55,001 nucleotides of DNA, from assembly GCA_902470805.1 (NCBI GenBank), contig CABRHX010000014.1:1-55001 (forward strand), read 5' to 3'. Below are positions 23,937 through 32,977 of this stretch, in pieces. The DNA is from an uncultured Collinsella sp. (GTDB lineage: Bacteria > Actinomycetota > Coriobacteriia > Coriobacteriales > Coriobacteriaceae). Made by a program: the position numbers and the translations under genes. Numbering within the stretch: position 1 is the first letter of the stretch; each line of letters opens with the position of its first letter. Below the pieces are notes generated by a model. It made no database searches, was not told where the DNA came from, and saw only the letters and a program-made list of their open reading frames with translations.

Positions 23937-25079
23937 GTGGTTAAGGCACTCAAGATTGAGATATTCCTGCTATGCATGATTGTTCTTATCGGGCTTGCCG
24001 TACGAAGCCGTCGCTCCCTGTTCTCGAGCACCCAGCAGCTTTTGTTTAGCATGCTGGGCTACACGTCTGCTGCCTACATTTTCTTCGATATGATCTGGAC
24101 GCTTTCGGATGGTGTGGACGGCACGTTGGGCATTGCAGCCAACTGGATTTCCAACGCGGTTTCGTTTTCGCTCTTCGCCATCGCGTGTCTCATTTGGTTT
24201 ATCTATTCCGAGACGATGCAGGGCTCTCACCTTGTGACCTCGCGCTATAGGGTGGTGCTTGTAACGTTGCCTACGGCTCTGGTGGTCGTGCTGGCTTTTA
24301 CCAGTTACTGGACGCGCGCCCTGTTCTATATCGATTCGCAGGGCGTGTATCGTCGCGGCTTTGCCTATATGATCCAGCCCATTGTCAGCTACTGTTACGT
24401 TATACATACGTCCCTGCATGCGTTTGTGCAATCTCGCAGGGTCGAGAGCCTGCAGACGAAGGCTATCTATCGAACCTTAGCATTTTTCGCCATTCCGGCC
24501 CTGGTGGGCGGTACCTTTCAGATCGTATACTCGGTGCCTGGCCTTTGTGTCGGCATAATGATTAGCATGTTGCTGCTCTATATCATCTGCCAGGAGCAGC
24601 TCATCTCGACCGACCCGTTGACTGGCCTCAACAATCGCAACCGTTTTGAGACCTATATGCTGTCGCTCTTCTCAAATGTTGGTCATACGGACGATGTGTA
24701 TCTTCTCATGATGGACGCTGACGGCTTTAAGCAGATTAACGATCGCTATGGACATGTGGAGGGTGATCATGCTCTTCAGGTCTTATCTGCTGCGCTCAAA
24801 AAGGTCTGCACGGCGTCTGGCAGCTTTATCGCACGTTATGGCGGCGATGAGTTCGTAGTCCTTCAAAAGGCGGCAGCGGAACAGGACATCATACGTCTGT
24901 GCGCGGCAATCAACGACGAGCTCGCGCGCGCCGAGGTGCCGTATCTGTTGCGGATGTCCATCGGCTACGCACGGGTCGGTGACGGCGTCGATACCTGGCA
25001 AGACTTGCTTCGCGCTGCCGACGCGGAGCTCTACCGCGTCAAGGCCGAGAAAAAGAAGGCCGGCGTCCAGATACGCTAG
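23937..25079 (+). CDS. Membrane-bound diguanylate cyclase (GGDEF)
   Basis: The 380-residue protein has about seven N-terminal membrane segments (FLLCMIVLIGLAV, LFSMLGYTSAAYIFFDM, VVLVTLPTALVVVLAF and others, to about residue 215) and a C-terminal GGDEF domain (about 220-380). The active-site motif is intact, ARYGGDEFVVLQ, with DADGFKQINDRYGHVEGD upstream. It should make cyclic-di-GMP from two GTP in response to a membrane signal. No RxxD inhibitory site is seen five residues before GGDEF. GTG 23937 follows AAGGGAGG at ideal spacing; a TTG 18 bases earlier is the alternative. A strong terminator follows. Confidence 0.87.
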   Translation: MVKALKIEIFLLCMIVLIGLAVRSRRSLFSSTQQLLFSMLGYTSAAYIFFDMIWTLSDGVDGTLGIAANWISNAVSFSLFAIACLIWFIYSETMQGSHLVTSRYRVVLVTLPTALVVVLAFTSYWTRALFYIDSQGVYRRGFAYMIQPIVSYCYVIHTSLHAFVQSRRVESLQTKAIYRTLAFFAIPALVGGTFQIVYSVPGLCVGIMISMLLLYIICQEQLISTDPLTGLNNRNRFETYMLSLFSNVGHTDDVYLLMMDADGFKQINDRYGHVEGDHALQVLSAALKKVCTASGSFIARYGGDEFVVLQKAAAEQDIIRLCAAINDELARAEVPYLLRMSIGYARVGDGVDTWQDLLRAADAELYRVKAEKKKAGVQIR

Positions 25080-25080
25080 G

Positions 25081-25120
25081 AAAAGGGGCACACGACCGTG
25101 GTGGTCGTGCGCCCCTTTTT
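25081..25120 (+). terminator. Intrinsic terminator after the GGDEF gene
   Basis: GGGGCACACGACC (25085-25097) pairs with GGTCGTGCGCCCC (25103-25115) with one mismatch and a 5-base loop, followed by TTTTT. The gap 25121-25267 before the convergent EamA gene holds no gene. Confidence 0.85.
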
Positions 25121-25267
25121 GCGTTTGTGGGGGCCACCGGCCATAATGCCCAGGCGCGGTGCGGCAAGACGGGCGTCTGCCGCCGCGACTCGGTACGAAA
25201 TCAACGAGAACCAGTGTGCTCCATTAAGCTAAAGTTTGCGAACACCCTCTCTAAAAAGGTGAGCTCG

Positions 25268-26203
25268 CTAGGCCTTTTTAGGTTTGTTGACAATGATGAT
25301 GCCGCTGCAGACCAAGAGCAGGGCAACAAGTACGGTGACGGGGCTCGTGCCAGCGCCCTCGCCGAGCAGCAGCGCGCTCAGCACCACACCAAAGACGGGG
25401 TTCATAAACCCAAAGACCGAGACGCGGCTGACGGGGTTGACGGCAAGCAGGCGCGACCACAGCGAGTACGCGACGGCGGAAATGAGCGCCATATAAATGA
25501 TGAGCGCGATGGCGGGGGCGATTTCGGTGGGGGACAACGTGCCGCCCATCAAAAACCCGATGGCGGTAAGGACCACGCCACCGACTAAAAACTGCCACCC
25601 GGCAAGCAAGACGCCGTCGTGCTCGCGCGAGAAGATGCCGATCAGGCAGGTCGATAGGGCGCCTGCAACAGTGGAAGCCAAGATAAAGCCCTCGCCGTCG
25701 AGCGTAAAGCCAAAGGTGCCGTCCGCGCCCGAAAGGTTGACGAGCGCGACGCCGGTAAAGCCCAGCACACAGCCAAGCACCTTGGCCGTATTGAGCTTCT
25801 CGGTGTGAAATGCCAAGGCGGCAAAGAGGATTGCGAGGAAGTTGGCGCTGGCCTCGATGATGGAACTCGACATGGCGCTGGCGCGCGAGAGTCCCAGGTA
25901 GAAAAAGAAGTACTGCCCGATAGTCTGGAAGAGCGACAGGACAAAGATGGGCTTGATGTCGCGAGCCTGCGGAACGAGTGGACGGCGCTGGGCCGCACTC
26001 ATCCCAACGATAACCAGGGCGCCGGCAAGCGTGAAGCGCAAGCCCGCAAAGAGCAGCTGTGAGGCGCAATCGTGCGCGGGGATGCCAAAGAGCCCGTAAC
26101 CGATCTTGATGCAGGGGAAAGCCGACCCCCAGAGCGCGCAGCAGACGAGGCAGCCCAGGATGAGTCCGGGCAGGGTGGCGAGATACGGCTTGCGGCTTTC
26201 CAT
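25268..26203 (-). CDS. EamA (DMT superfamily) transporter
   Basis: The 311-residue protein has about ten membrane segments in two homologous EamA halves. The first begins ILGCLVCCALWGSAFPCIKI and the second GFTLDGEGFILASTVAGALS. Conserved PLYxxRF-type region is replaced by LLFAGLRFTLAGALVIVG. Family members export metabolites or amino acids; the substrate is not predictable. ATG 26203 follows AGGAAGG; an in-frame ATG 42 bases upstream has no site. It lies downstream of purL on the same strand, separated by a strong terminator, so expression is separate or by read-through. Confidence 0.85.
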   Translation of the reverse strand: MESRKPYLATLPGLILGCLVCCALWGSAFPCIKIGYGLFGIPAHDCASQLLFAGLRFTLAGALVIVGMSAAQRRPLVPQARDIKPIFVLSLFQTIGQYFFFYLGLSRASAMSSSIIEASANFLAILFAALAFHTEKLNTAKVLGCVLGFTGVALVNLSGADGTFGFTLDGEGFILASTVAGALSTCLIGIFSREHDGVLLAGWQFLVGGVVLTAIGFLMGGTLSPTEIAPAIALIIYMALISAVAYSLWSRLLAVNPVSRVSVFGFMNPVFGVVLSALLLGEGAGTSPVTVLVALLLVCSGIIIVNKPKKA

Positions 26204-26227
26204 GATGTCCTTCCTGTATGCGCGAAG

Positions 26228-26266
26228 CAAAAAAGAACCCGCCACCGGGTGTGCCGGTGGCGGGTG
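26228..26266 (-). terminator. Intrinsic terminator after purL
   Basis: On the minus strand ACCCGCCACCGG (26254-26265) pairs with its complement at 26237-26248 around a 5-base loop, followed by TTCTTTTTTGC. It ends the purL transcript. Confidence 0.85.
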
Positions 26267-26301
26267 TTATTACCCGAGGGGATTGTACCCGATGGGACGC
26301 A

Positions 26302-29300
26302 TTAAGCGAAGTAGGCCACGCCGCTCTCAAAGATCGGCATGAACTTATCGCCGGGGACATGCTCGGGCACGTTGCGGTACAGGTTGTCGCCGCGGCGCTC
26401 GGCATGGCCCATCTTGCCCAGAACGCGGCCGTCGGGGCTCGTGATGCCCTCGATGGCCAGTGCGGAGCCGTTGGGGTTGACGGAAAGGTCCATGCTCGGT
26501 TTGCCGTCCTCGCCCACGTACTGCGTGGCGACCTGGCCGTTTGCGATCAGCTGTGCGAGCACCTCGTCGTTGGCGACAAAGCGGCCCTCGCCGTGGCTGA
26601 TGGCGACGGTGTAGGGGTCGTCCAGGCTGCACTGCGACAGCCACGGGGACAGGTTGGACGAGATACGGGTACGCACCAGACGGCTCTGATGGCGACCGAT
26701 GGTGTTGAACGTCAGCGTGGGGGCATCGGGCGTGGCATCGACGATGTCGCCGTAGGGCACCAGGCCAAGCTTGACCAGGGCCTGGAAGCCGTTGCAGATG
26801 CCCAGCATCAGGCCATCGCGGGCCTTGAGCAGGTCGCGGACTGCCTCGGTGACCTCGGGAGCGCGGAAGAACGCCGTGATGAACTTGGCGGAGCCATCGG
26901 GCTCGTCGCCGCCCGAGAAGCCGCCGGGGATCATGACGATCTGGCTTGCACGGATGCGGCGGGCAAGCTCGTGGGTGCTCTCGGCGACGGCCTCGGGCGT
27001 GAGGTTGTTGATCACGAAGGTGTCGGCCTCGGCGCCGGCGGCACGGAAGGCGCGGGCGCTGTCGTACTCGCAGTTGTTGCCGGGGAACACGGGGATGATC
27101 ACGCGCGGGCGGGCGATCTTGGCGCCGCCGTACACGTGGATATCCTTGGCGCGGAAGTCGATGGTCTCGACCTCGGCGGTCTCGCCGGCGCTGCGGTAGG
27201 CAAAGACGCCCTCGATGCCGCTCTCCCAGGCCTCCTGGAGCTCGGAGAGCTCGATGACCTCGGAGCCGGTATCGATGACATAGCCCTCGACGGTGGTGCC
27301 CAGGGGCTCGACGACAACGCCGTCGGCGACCTCGGGCAGCTCGGCATCCTCGGCGAGCTCGACGATAAAGCTGCCGTAGAGCGGGGTGAAGAGGCTCTCC
27401 ACGTCCACATCCTCGGCAAGCTCGAAACCGATCTGGTTGCCGACGCACATCTTAAAGAGGCTCTCGGCGCCGCAGCCGTAGCCGGGCGTGGAGACGGCCA
27501 GGGCGTCGCCGGTGGCGGTGAGCGCCTCGACGGTGTCAAACGCGGCGAGCAGCTGCTGAGCGTCGGGACGGTAGTCCTCGCCATAGGTGGCGGGGGCGAT
27601 GCGGACGACGCGGTGCGTGAGGCCCTTGAATTCGGGCGAGACGGCACGGGCGGCCCTGCCCACGGCGACGGCGAAGCTGATCAGGGTCGGCGGAACGTTG
27701 AGCTCGCCGGCCTCGTCCTCAAACGAACCGCTCATGGAGTCCTTGCCGCCGATGGCGCCGGCACCCAGGTCGACCTGGGCCATGAGGGCACCCAGGACGG
27801 CAGCCATGGGCTTGCCCCAACGCTCGGCCTCGGTGCGCAGGCGCTCGAAGTACTCCTGGAAGGAGAGGTAGGCGCGCTTGTGCTCAAAGCCGGCGGCAAC
27901 GAGCTTGGCGATGGACTCGACCACGGACAGGTAGGCGCCCGCAAACTGGTCGGCCTCCATCAGATAGGGGTTGAAGCCCCATGCCATGGCACTCGCCGTG
28001 GTGGTCTCGCCGTCCACGGGGAACTTGGCGACCATGGCCGAGCTCGGGGTGAGCTGCGTCTTGCCGCCAAAGGGCATGAGCACGGTCGCGGCGCCGATGG
28101 TGGAGTCGAAGCGCTCGGAAAGGCCCTTGTTGGAAGCGACGTTGAGGTCGGTGACAAGCGAGGTCATGCGCTCGGTGAGCGTGGTGCCGGCCCAGCTGGG
28201 CTGCCACACGCTGCGGGCGCACACGTGGGCGACCTGGTGCTTGGGTGCGCCGTTGGAGTTGAGGAACTCGCGGGACAGGTCGACGATGGCGACGCCGTTC
28301 CAGGCCATGCGCATGCGCGGCTCGGCGGTAACCTCGGCGATAACGGTAGCCTCCAGGTTTTCCTCGGCGGCGTAGCCCATGAACTCCTCGACGTCACCGT
28401 CGGCGACGGCGCAAGCCATGCGCTCCTGGGACTCGGAGATAGCGAGCTCGGTGCCGTCCAGGCCGTCGTACTTCTTGGTCACGGTATCAAGGTCGACATA
28501 CAGGCCGTCGGCAAGCTCGCCCACGGCGACCGAGACACCGCCGGCGCCAAAGTCGTTGCAGCGCTTGATCAGACGGCAGGCATCGCCGCGGCGGAACAGG
28601 CGCTGCAGCTTGCGCTCGACCGGGGCGTTGCCCTTCTGGACCTCGGCACCCGAGGTCTCGATGGACTCGGTGTTCTGGGTCTTGGAGGAGCCGGTGGCGC
28701 CACCGATGCCATCACGGCCGGTGCGGCCGCCCAGCAGGATGATCTTGTCGGTAGGGGCGGGGCACTCGCGACGAACGTGGTTTGCCGGGGTAGCGCCCAC
28801 GACGGCGCCAACCTCCATGCGCTTGGCCACGTAACCGGGGTGATAGAGTTCGTTGACCTGACCGGTGGCAAGGCCGATCTGGTTGCCGTAGCTGGAGTAG
28901 CCGGCGGCGGCAGTGGTCACGAGCTTGCGCTGCGGCAGCTTGCCCTCGAGCGTCTCGGAAACCGGGACGGTGGGGTCGCCGGCGCCGGTGACGCGCATGG
29001 CCTGATACACATAGCTGCGGCCCGAGAGCGGGTCGCGGATGGCGCCGCCCACGCAGGTGGCGGCACCGCCGAAGGGCTCGATCTCGGTCGGGTGGTTATG
29101 GGTCTCGTTCTTAAAGAGGAACAGCCAGTCTTGGTCCTCGCCATCGACATCGACCTTTACCTTGACGGTGCAGGCGTTGATCTCCTCGGACTCATCGACA
29201 TCGGTCATGACGCCGGTCTTCTTGAGGTACTTGGCGCCGATGGTGCCCATGTCCATGAGGCAGACGGGCTTGGCGTCGCGACCGAGCTCATGGCGCATCT

Positions 29301-30048
29301 CCATGTAGCGGTCGAAGGCCTGCTGCACCACGGCGTCGTCGATCGTCACGTCATCCAGGGCGGTGCCGAAGGTGGTGTGACGGCAGTGGTCGGACCAATA
29401 GGTGTCGATCACGCGGATCTCGGTGATGGTGGGGTCGCGGTCCTCATCGCGGAAGTACTGCTGGCAGAAGGCGATGTCCGCCTCGTCCATGGCAAGGCCG
29501 CGATCGGCGATAAAGGCGGCAAGGCCGGCCTCGTCGAGCTCGCGGAAGCCGTCGAGCACCTCGACGGGCTGGGGCTCGGGGGTCTCCATGTACAGCGTCT
29601 CGGGCAGGTCGAGCGAGGCGATGCGTGCTTCGACGGGGTTCACCACGTAGTGCTTGATGGCCTCGATGGCGGCTTCGTCCAGAGTGCCCGAGATCATATA
29701 GACCTTGGCGGAGCGCACGGCGGGGCGCTCGCCCTGGCTGATGAGCTGCACGCACTCGCTGGCGGAGTCGGCGCGCTGGTCAAACTGGCCAGGCAGGAAT
29801 TCGACGGCAAAGACGGCGCCATCGCTTGCGGGGAGCTCGTCGTAGGTCACATCGACCTGGGGCTCGCTAAAGACGGTCGGCACGCAGGAGCGGAAAAGCT
29901 CCTCGTCGATGCCCTCGACGTCGTAGCGGTTGATGATCCTCAGGGCCTCGATGCCCTTGATGCCGAGAATTTCGGTCAGCTCGCCCTTGAGCTGCTGAGC
30001 CTCGACGTCGAACCCGGGTTTCTTCTCCACGTAGATACGAGAGACCAT
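26302..30048 (-). CDS. purL: Phosphoribosylformylglycinamidine synthase, single-chain form
   Basis: This 1248-residue enzyme makes FGAM from FGAR, glutamine and ATP in de novo purine synthesis. The synthase part has the usual ATP-binding signatures, for example YWSDHCRHTTF and KVETHNHPT-like FKNETHNHPTEIEPFGG (split by linker), GGRTGRDGIGGATGSS and RCNDFGAGGVSVAVGEL. The C-terminal glutaminase domain (from about residue 985) has IPVFPGNNCEYDSARAF, the nucleophile motif LGICNGFQAL and the catalytic ISHGEGRF. Its length matches the one-chain Firmicute/Coriobacterial type rather than separate PurL/PurQ/PurS. ATG 30048 follows AGGAAGGCAGG. It is divergent from the antiporter gene and followed by a terminator. 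Confidence 0.95.
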   Translation of the reverse strand: MVSRIYVEKKPGFDVEAQQLKGELTEILGIKGIEALRIINRYDVEGIDEELFRSCVPTVFSEPQVDVTYDELPASDGAVFAVEFLPGQFDQRADSASECVQLISQGERPAVRSAKVYMISGTLDEAAIEAIKHYVVNPVEARIASLDLPETLYMETPEPQPVEVLDGFRELDEAGLAAFIADRGLAMDEADIAFCQQYFRDEDRDPTITEIRVIDTYWSDHCRHTTFGTALDDVTIDDAVVQQAFDRYMEMRHELGRDAKPVCLMDMGTIGAKYLKKTGVMTDVDESEEINACTVKVKVDVDGEDQDWLFLFKNETHNHPTEIEPFGGAATCVGGAIRDPLSGRSYVYQAMRVTGAGDPTVPVSETLEGKLPQRKLVTTAAAGYSSYGNQIGLATGQVNELYHPGYVAKRMEVGAVVGATPANHVRRECPAPTDKIILLGGRTGRDGIGGATGSSKTQNTESIETSGAEVQKGNAPVERKLQRLFRRGDACRLIKRCNDFGAGGVSVAVGELADGLYVDLDTVTKKYDGLDGTELAISESQERMACAVADGDVEEFMGYAAEENLEATVIAEVTAEPRMRMAWNGVAIVDLSREFLNSNGAPKHQVAHVCARSVWQPSWAGTTLTERMTSLVTDLNVASNKGLSERFDSTIGAATVLMPFGGKTQLTPSSAMVAKFPVDGETTTASAMAWGFNPYLMEADQFAGAYLSVVESIAKLVAAGFEHKRAYLSFQEYFERLRTEAERWGKPMAAVLGALMAQVDLGAGAIGGKDSMSGSFEDEAGELNVPPTLISFAVAVGRAARAVSPEFKGLTHRVVRIAPATYGEDYRPDAQQLLAAFDTVEALTATGDALAVSTPGYGCGAESLFKMCVGNQIGFELAEDVDVESLFTPLYGSFIVELAEDAELPEVADGVVVEPLGTTVEGYVIDTGSEVIELSELQEAWESGIEGVFAYRSAGETAEVETIDFRAKDIHVYGGAKIARPRVIIPVFPGNNCEYDSARAFRAAGAEADTFVINNLTPEAVAESTHELARRIRASQIVMIPGGFSGGDEPDGSAKFITAFFRAPEVTEAVRDLLKARDGLMLGICNGFQALVKLGLVPYGDIVDATPDAPTLTFNTIGRHQSRLVRTRISSNLSPWLSQCSLDDPYTVAISHGEGRFVANDEVLAQLIANGQVATQYVGEDGKPSMDLSVNPNGSALAIEGITSPDGRVLGKMGHAERRGDNLYRNVPEHVPGDKFMPIFESGVAYFA

Positions 30049-30232
30049 TGGTTCCTGCCTTCCTGATCGGTTGGGCGTACGGTACGGTATGCGGCAGCGG
30101 TCGGTTTACGGGGCAAGCCTCGCGGTCGCCTTGAGCCACATGTTTGTAAACCTCACTATGATACGACAGCTCGCGGCGCGTTGAGGACGGCGAGGGTGCT
30201 ACAGTGAAGCGCAAACAAGAGAAAGGCATCAC

Positions 30233-31795
30233 ATGGCATTCGTTTCGCTCGCCATCATCGCACTCGTGGCCTTTGCGAGTCCTTTTATCGCCTCGGCGAT
30301 TCCCGGGAAACCCGTTCCCGAGACGGTCTTTTTGCTCGTGTTTGGCGCGGTGCTGGGACCCCATATGCTCGACATTATCCATGTAGATGCCGAGGTCGCG
30401 CTCGTGTCCGAGCTCGGCCTGGCCTTTTTGTTCCTGCTTGCCGGCTTTGAGATCGACCCCAAGAGCATCACGGGCGTCGAGGGGCGCTACGGCTTGGCGA
30501 CGTGGGTCGTCACGTTTGGTATCGCCTGGCTTGCCGTGCGCTTTACCCCGTGGTTCTCAGTCAGTCATTTCGACGGTATCGCCGTGACGCTTGCCCTCAC
30601 TTCGACGGCGCTCGGCACGCTCGTGCCCATCATGCGTGAGCGCTCGCTCACTGGCACGCGTGTGGGCGACTCGATTCTCGCGTATGGCACCTGGGGCGAG
30701 CTCGGCCCTGTGCTTGCCATGTCGGTGCTGCTGTCTGCCCGCACTGGCATCCAAACGCTCGTAATCCTTGGCTTGTTTGCGGTGGTTTGCGTGTTGCTGG
30801 CCGTGGTCCCAAGCCGCTCCAAGCGCGTCGGCAGCCGCTTCTTTGCGTTTGTCGAGGAACGCGCCGATACCACGTCGCAGACCTTCGTGCGCCTGACGGT
30901 GCTCATCCTGGTCACACTCGTGGCGTTCTCGGCCGTCTTTGATCTCGACATCGTGTTGGGTTCTTTTGCCGCCGGCTTTGTCTTGCGCTACATCATCCCC
31001 GAGGGCAACCATACGCTCGAGACCAAGCTCGACGGCCTGGCCTACGGCTTTTTGATTCCGGTGTTCTTTACTGTATCGGGCGCAAAGATCGACCTGACGG
31101 CCGTGGCGTCGCGCCCCGGGCTGCTCGCAGGCTTTATCGTGGCGTTGCTGATCATTCGCGCCGTGCCCATTCTCATCTCTATGAGTATTTGTCCTGCGAC
31201 GCGCGATGTGTCGGCGTATGGTCGCATTACCGTGGCCCTGTACTGCACCACGGCGCTACCGATCATCGTTGCCGTTACGAGCGTTGCCGTCAACGCGGGC
31301 GCGCTGTCGCAAGACATCGCGTCGGTTATGGTTGCCGCCGGCGCCATCACGGTGTTCTTGATGCCGCTGCTCGCACAGCTCTTCTACCGCGTGGTGGATG
31401 CTGCGCCGGTCGCCGCCGTGGCAGAGGTTGCCGAGCATCCATCCGATGCGCTCGACATCCTGCGCGCCCATCACGACCTAGCGAGCTTGCTCGCGCGCGA
31501 GCATGAGCTGCTGACTTCGCATGGCCATGGTCGCGTATTCGAGGGCCTGCCTACGCTCGATACGATTGCCGAGCGTTTTTCCGCCGAGGCAGCGAGCGAC
31601 CACATCGATGCCCGCATCGTGGACGCGGCGCACCTGCTTGCCGATAAGACTTACGGCGACGAGATCGACCCCGGCAAGCTCACCCCGCTCGAACGCCGCC
31701 GCCTGGAGCGCGCCAAGCTCGCCGTGCGCGAATACCGCCGCCGCATGCTGGAGCTCTATGCGCGCGATGAAGCCCAGGACGACGACGGCAGGTAG
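30233..31795 (+). CDS. CPA2-type cation:proton antiporter (Kef/Nap-like)
   Basis: The 520-residue protein has about twelve membrane segments (FVSLAIIALVAFASPFIA, VPETVFLLVFGAVLGP, GLAFLFLLAGFEID, ALTSTALGTLVP) and then a soluble helical tail from about residue 395. The GLAFLFLLAGFEID and SAIPGKPVPET segments are typical of monovalent cation:proton antiporters. The tail (HHDLASLLAREHELL) is charged and may be regulatory; no TrkA-N domain is seen. ATG 30233 follows GAAAGG. It is transcribed away from purL and ends before a strong terminator. Confidence 0.82.
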   Translation: MAFVSLAIIALVAFASPFIASAIPGKPVPETVFLLVFGAVLGPHMLDIIHVDAEVALVSELGLAFLFLLAGFEIDPKSITGVEGRYGLATWVVTFGIAWLAVRFTPWFSVSHFDGIAVTLALTSTALGTLVPIMRERSLTGTRVGDSILAYGTWGELGPVLAMSVLLSARTGIQTLVILGLFAVVCVLLAVVPSRSKRVGSRFFAFVEERADTTSQTFVRLTVLILVTLVAFSAVFDLDIVLGSFAAGFVLRYIIPEGNHTLETKLDGLAYGFLIPVFFTVSGAKIDLTAVASRPGLLAGFIVALLIIRAVPILISMSICPATRDVSAYGRITVALYCTTALPIIVAVTSVAVNAGALSQDIASVMVAAGAITVFLMPLLAQLFYRVVDAAPVAAVAEVAEHPSDALDILRAHHDLASLLAREHELLTSHGHGRVFEGLPTLDTIAERFSAEAASDHIDARIVDAAHLLADKTYGDEIDPGKLTPLERRRLERAKLAVREYRRRMLELYARDEAQDDDGR

Positions 31796-31869
31796 CCAAC
31801 GCCGTCGCGGAAAATGCATCCCAGAATCCGCGTCCAGAGTGGGACATAGTTTCCGAAAGAAAGCCCTGA

Positions 31870-31917
31870 GGGAAGCTGCGCCCCGTTCTGAGCTGAAATA
31901 CCGGGACGCAGCTTCCC
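31870..31917. repeat. REP-like palindrome
   Basis: A 16-position inverted repeat (31870-31885 with 31902-31917, one mismatch, outer arm GGGAAGCTGCG) encloses 16 bases. It lies in the 218-base gap after the antiporter gene, just before a true terminator, so it is not needed for termination and looks like a dispersed palindromic element. Confidence 0.55.
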
Positions 31918-31930
31918 CTGCAAGCAGAAC

Positions 31931-31972
31931 AAGGCGCGCTGCCTGCGGTTGACGCAGACAGCGCGCCTTTTG
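31931..31972 (+). terminator. Intrinsic terminator between convergent antiporter and SDR genes
   Basis: AAGGCGCGCTG (31931-31941) pairs with CAGCGCGCCTT (31959-31969), with an inner CTGCG/CGCAG stem, followed by TTTT. It can serve the plus-strand antiporter gene and probably also stops the convergent transcript. Confidence 0.8.
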
Positions 31973-32013
31973 CGTTGGGCCTCGTTGAGGTTCGAAGTCG
32001 TGGCTTGCGACCT

Positions 32014-32763
32014 TTAGGAGCGGGCGGCTCCGTCGACGGGGAGCACGGCGCCCGTGACATAGGAGGACATGTCGCTCGCTAGGAAAACGAAGGCGTTGGC
32101 GACGTCCTCGGGCTCGCCCATGCGACCCAGCGGAATGGTGGCGATGATGGGCTTGATGACCTCTTCGGGCAGGTTGGCGACCATATCGGTCTTGGTCACG
32201 CCGGGTGCGACGGCATTGACGCGAATGCCCATGGGGGCGAGCTCGCGCGAGAGCGACTGGACCATACCGTTGACGGCAAACTTGGACGTGGGATAGCCAA
32301 CGCCGGAGGGCTGACCGTACTTGGCGACCATCGAACTCGTGGTGGTGATGGTGCCGCCATGACCTGCCTCGGTCATGATCTTGGCGGCTGCCTGGTGACC
32401 ATTAAAGACGGCGACGACGTTGAGGTCCATAACGTTGGCGAACTCCTCGGCCGTGTAGTCCAAAAGGGGCGAGCGCTGGGAGATGCCGGCATTGTTGACG
32501 ACTGTATCCAAGCCGCCCATGTCGGCTGCGGCCTGGGTAAAGGCCTCGGTCACGGCTTCGAGCGAGGTGAGGTCGCAGGAGCGGCCCCAGACCTTTGCGT
32601 CGGGATAGGCGGCTGTCAGCTTCTCAACGGCCGCGTCGGCAGTCTCCTGGCGCGAGCCAAAGACGGTGACGGCAGCGCCTTCCTCGATAAAACGGCAGGC
32701 GATGGCATAGCCGATGCCGCGCGTGCCTCCGGTGACGATTGCTTTCTTGCCCTCGAGCAACAT
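32014..32763 (-). CDS. SDR family NAD(P)-dependent oxidoreductase (FabG-like)
   Basis: The 249-residue protein is a classical short-chain dehydrogenase. It has the cofactor motif VTGGTRGIGYA (about 11-21), VNNAGIS (about 89-95) and the active-site pair in GVGYPTSKFAVNG with the upstream serine in TTTSSMVAK. It ends SSYVTGAVLPVDGAARS, as in 3-oxoacyl reductases. It could be a FabG paralogue or a sugar/steroid dehydrogenase; several gut Collinsella enzymes of this family act on bile acids, but nothing here decides that. ATG 32763 follows GAGAGGAAG; an in-frame upstream extension has no site. Confidence 0.88.
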   Translation of the reverse strand: MLLEGKKAIVTGGTRGIGYAIACRFIEEGAAVTVFGSRQETADAAVEKLTAAYPDAKVWGRSCDLTSLEAVTEAFTQAAADMGGLDTVVNNAGISQRSPLLDYTAEEFANVMDLNVVAVFNGHQAAAKIMTEAGHGGTITTTSSMVAKYGQPSGVGYPTSKFAVNGMVQSLSRELAPMGIRVNAVAPGVTKTDMVANLPEEVIKPIIATIPLGRMGEPEDVANAFVFLASDMSSYVTGAVLPVDGAARS

Positions 32764-32910
32764 GGTGCTTCCTCTCTTCGCGGGCGGACATTCGCAGCAC
32801 AGCGTAGCGGTAGCCGGAATCGGCCGCGTTTGCATATCGGTGAACGGTAGTCCGCGTTACCGATGAGCGGCTCGCGCAAATATGCTCTGCCGTTGTGCTT
32901 AGGGCAGGTG

Positions 32911-32948
32911 ACAAAAGGGCTCCCGTCCCACATCGGACGGGAGCCCTC
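32911..32948 (-). terminator. Intrinsic terminator after hom
   Basis: On the minus strand GGGCTCCCGTCC pairs perfectly with GGACGGGAGCCC (12 bp, 6-base loop) and is followed by TTTT. Confidence 0.85.
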
Positions 32949-32977
32949 AAGGCGCGTATTGCTAGGCGAGCGTTGGG

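Noticed and set aside
26218..30066. A 1282-codon plus-strand open frame opposite purL
   Set aside because: It mirrors purL, has a His/Gly/Ala/Val/Leu-rich composition typical of antisense frames in GC-rich DNA, and no ribosome site. PurL is unmistakable on the other strand.
30049..30232. Purine riboswitch between purL and the antiporter gene
   Set aside because: I could not find the conserved purine-riboswitch core or a matching three-way junction in the 184-base gap.
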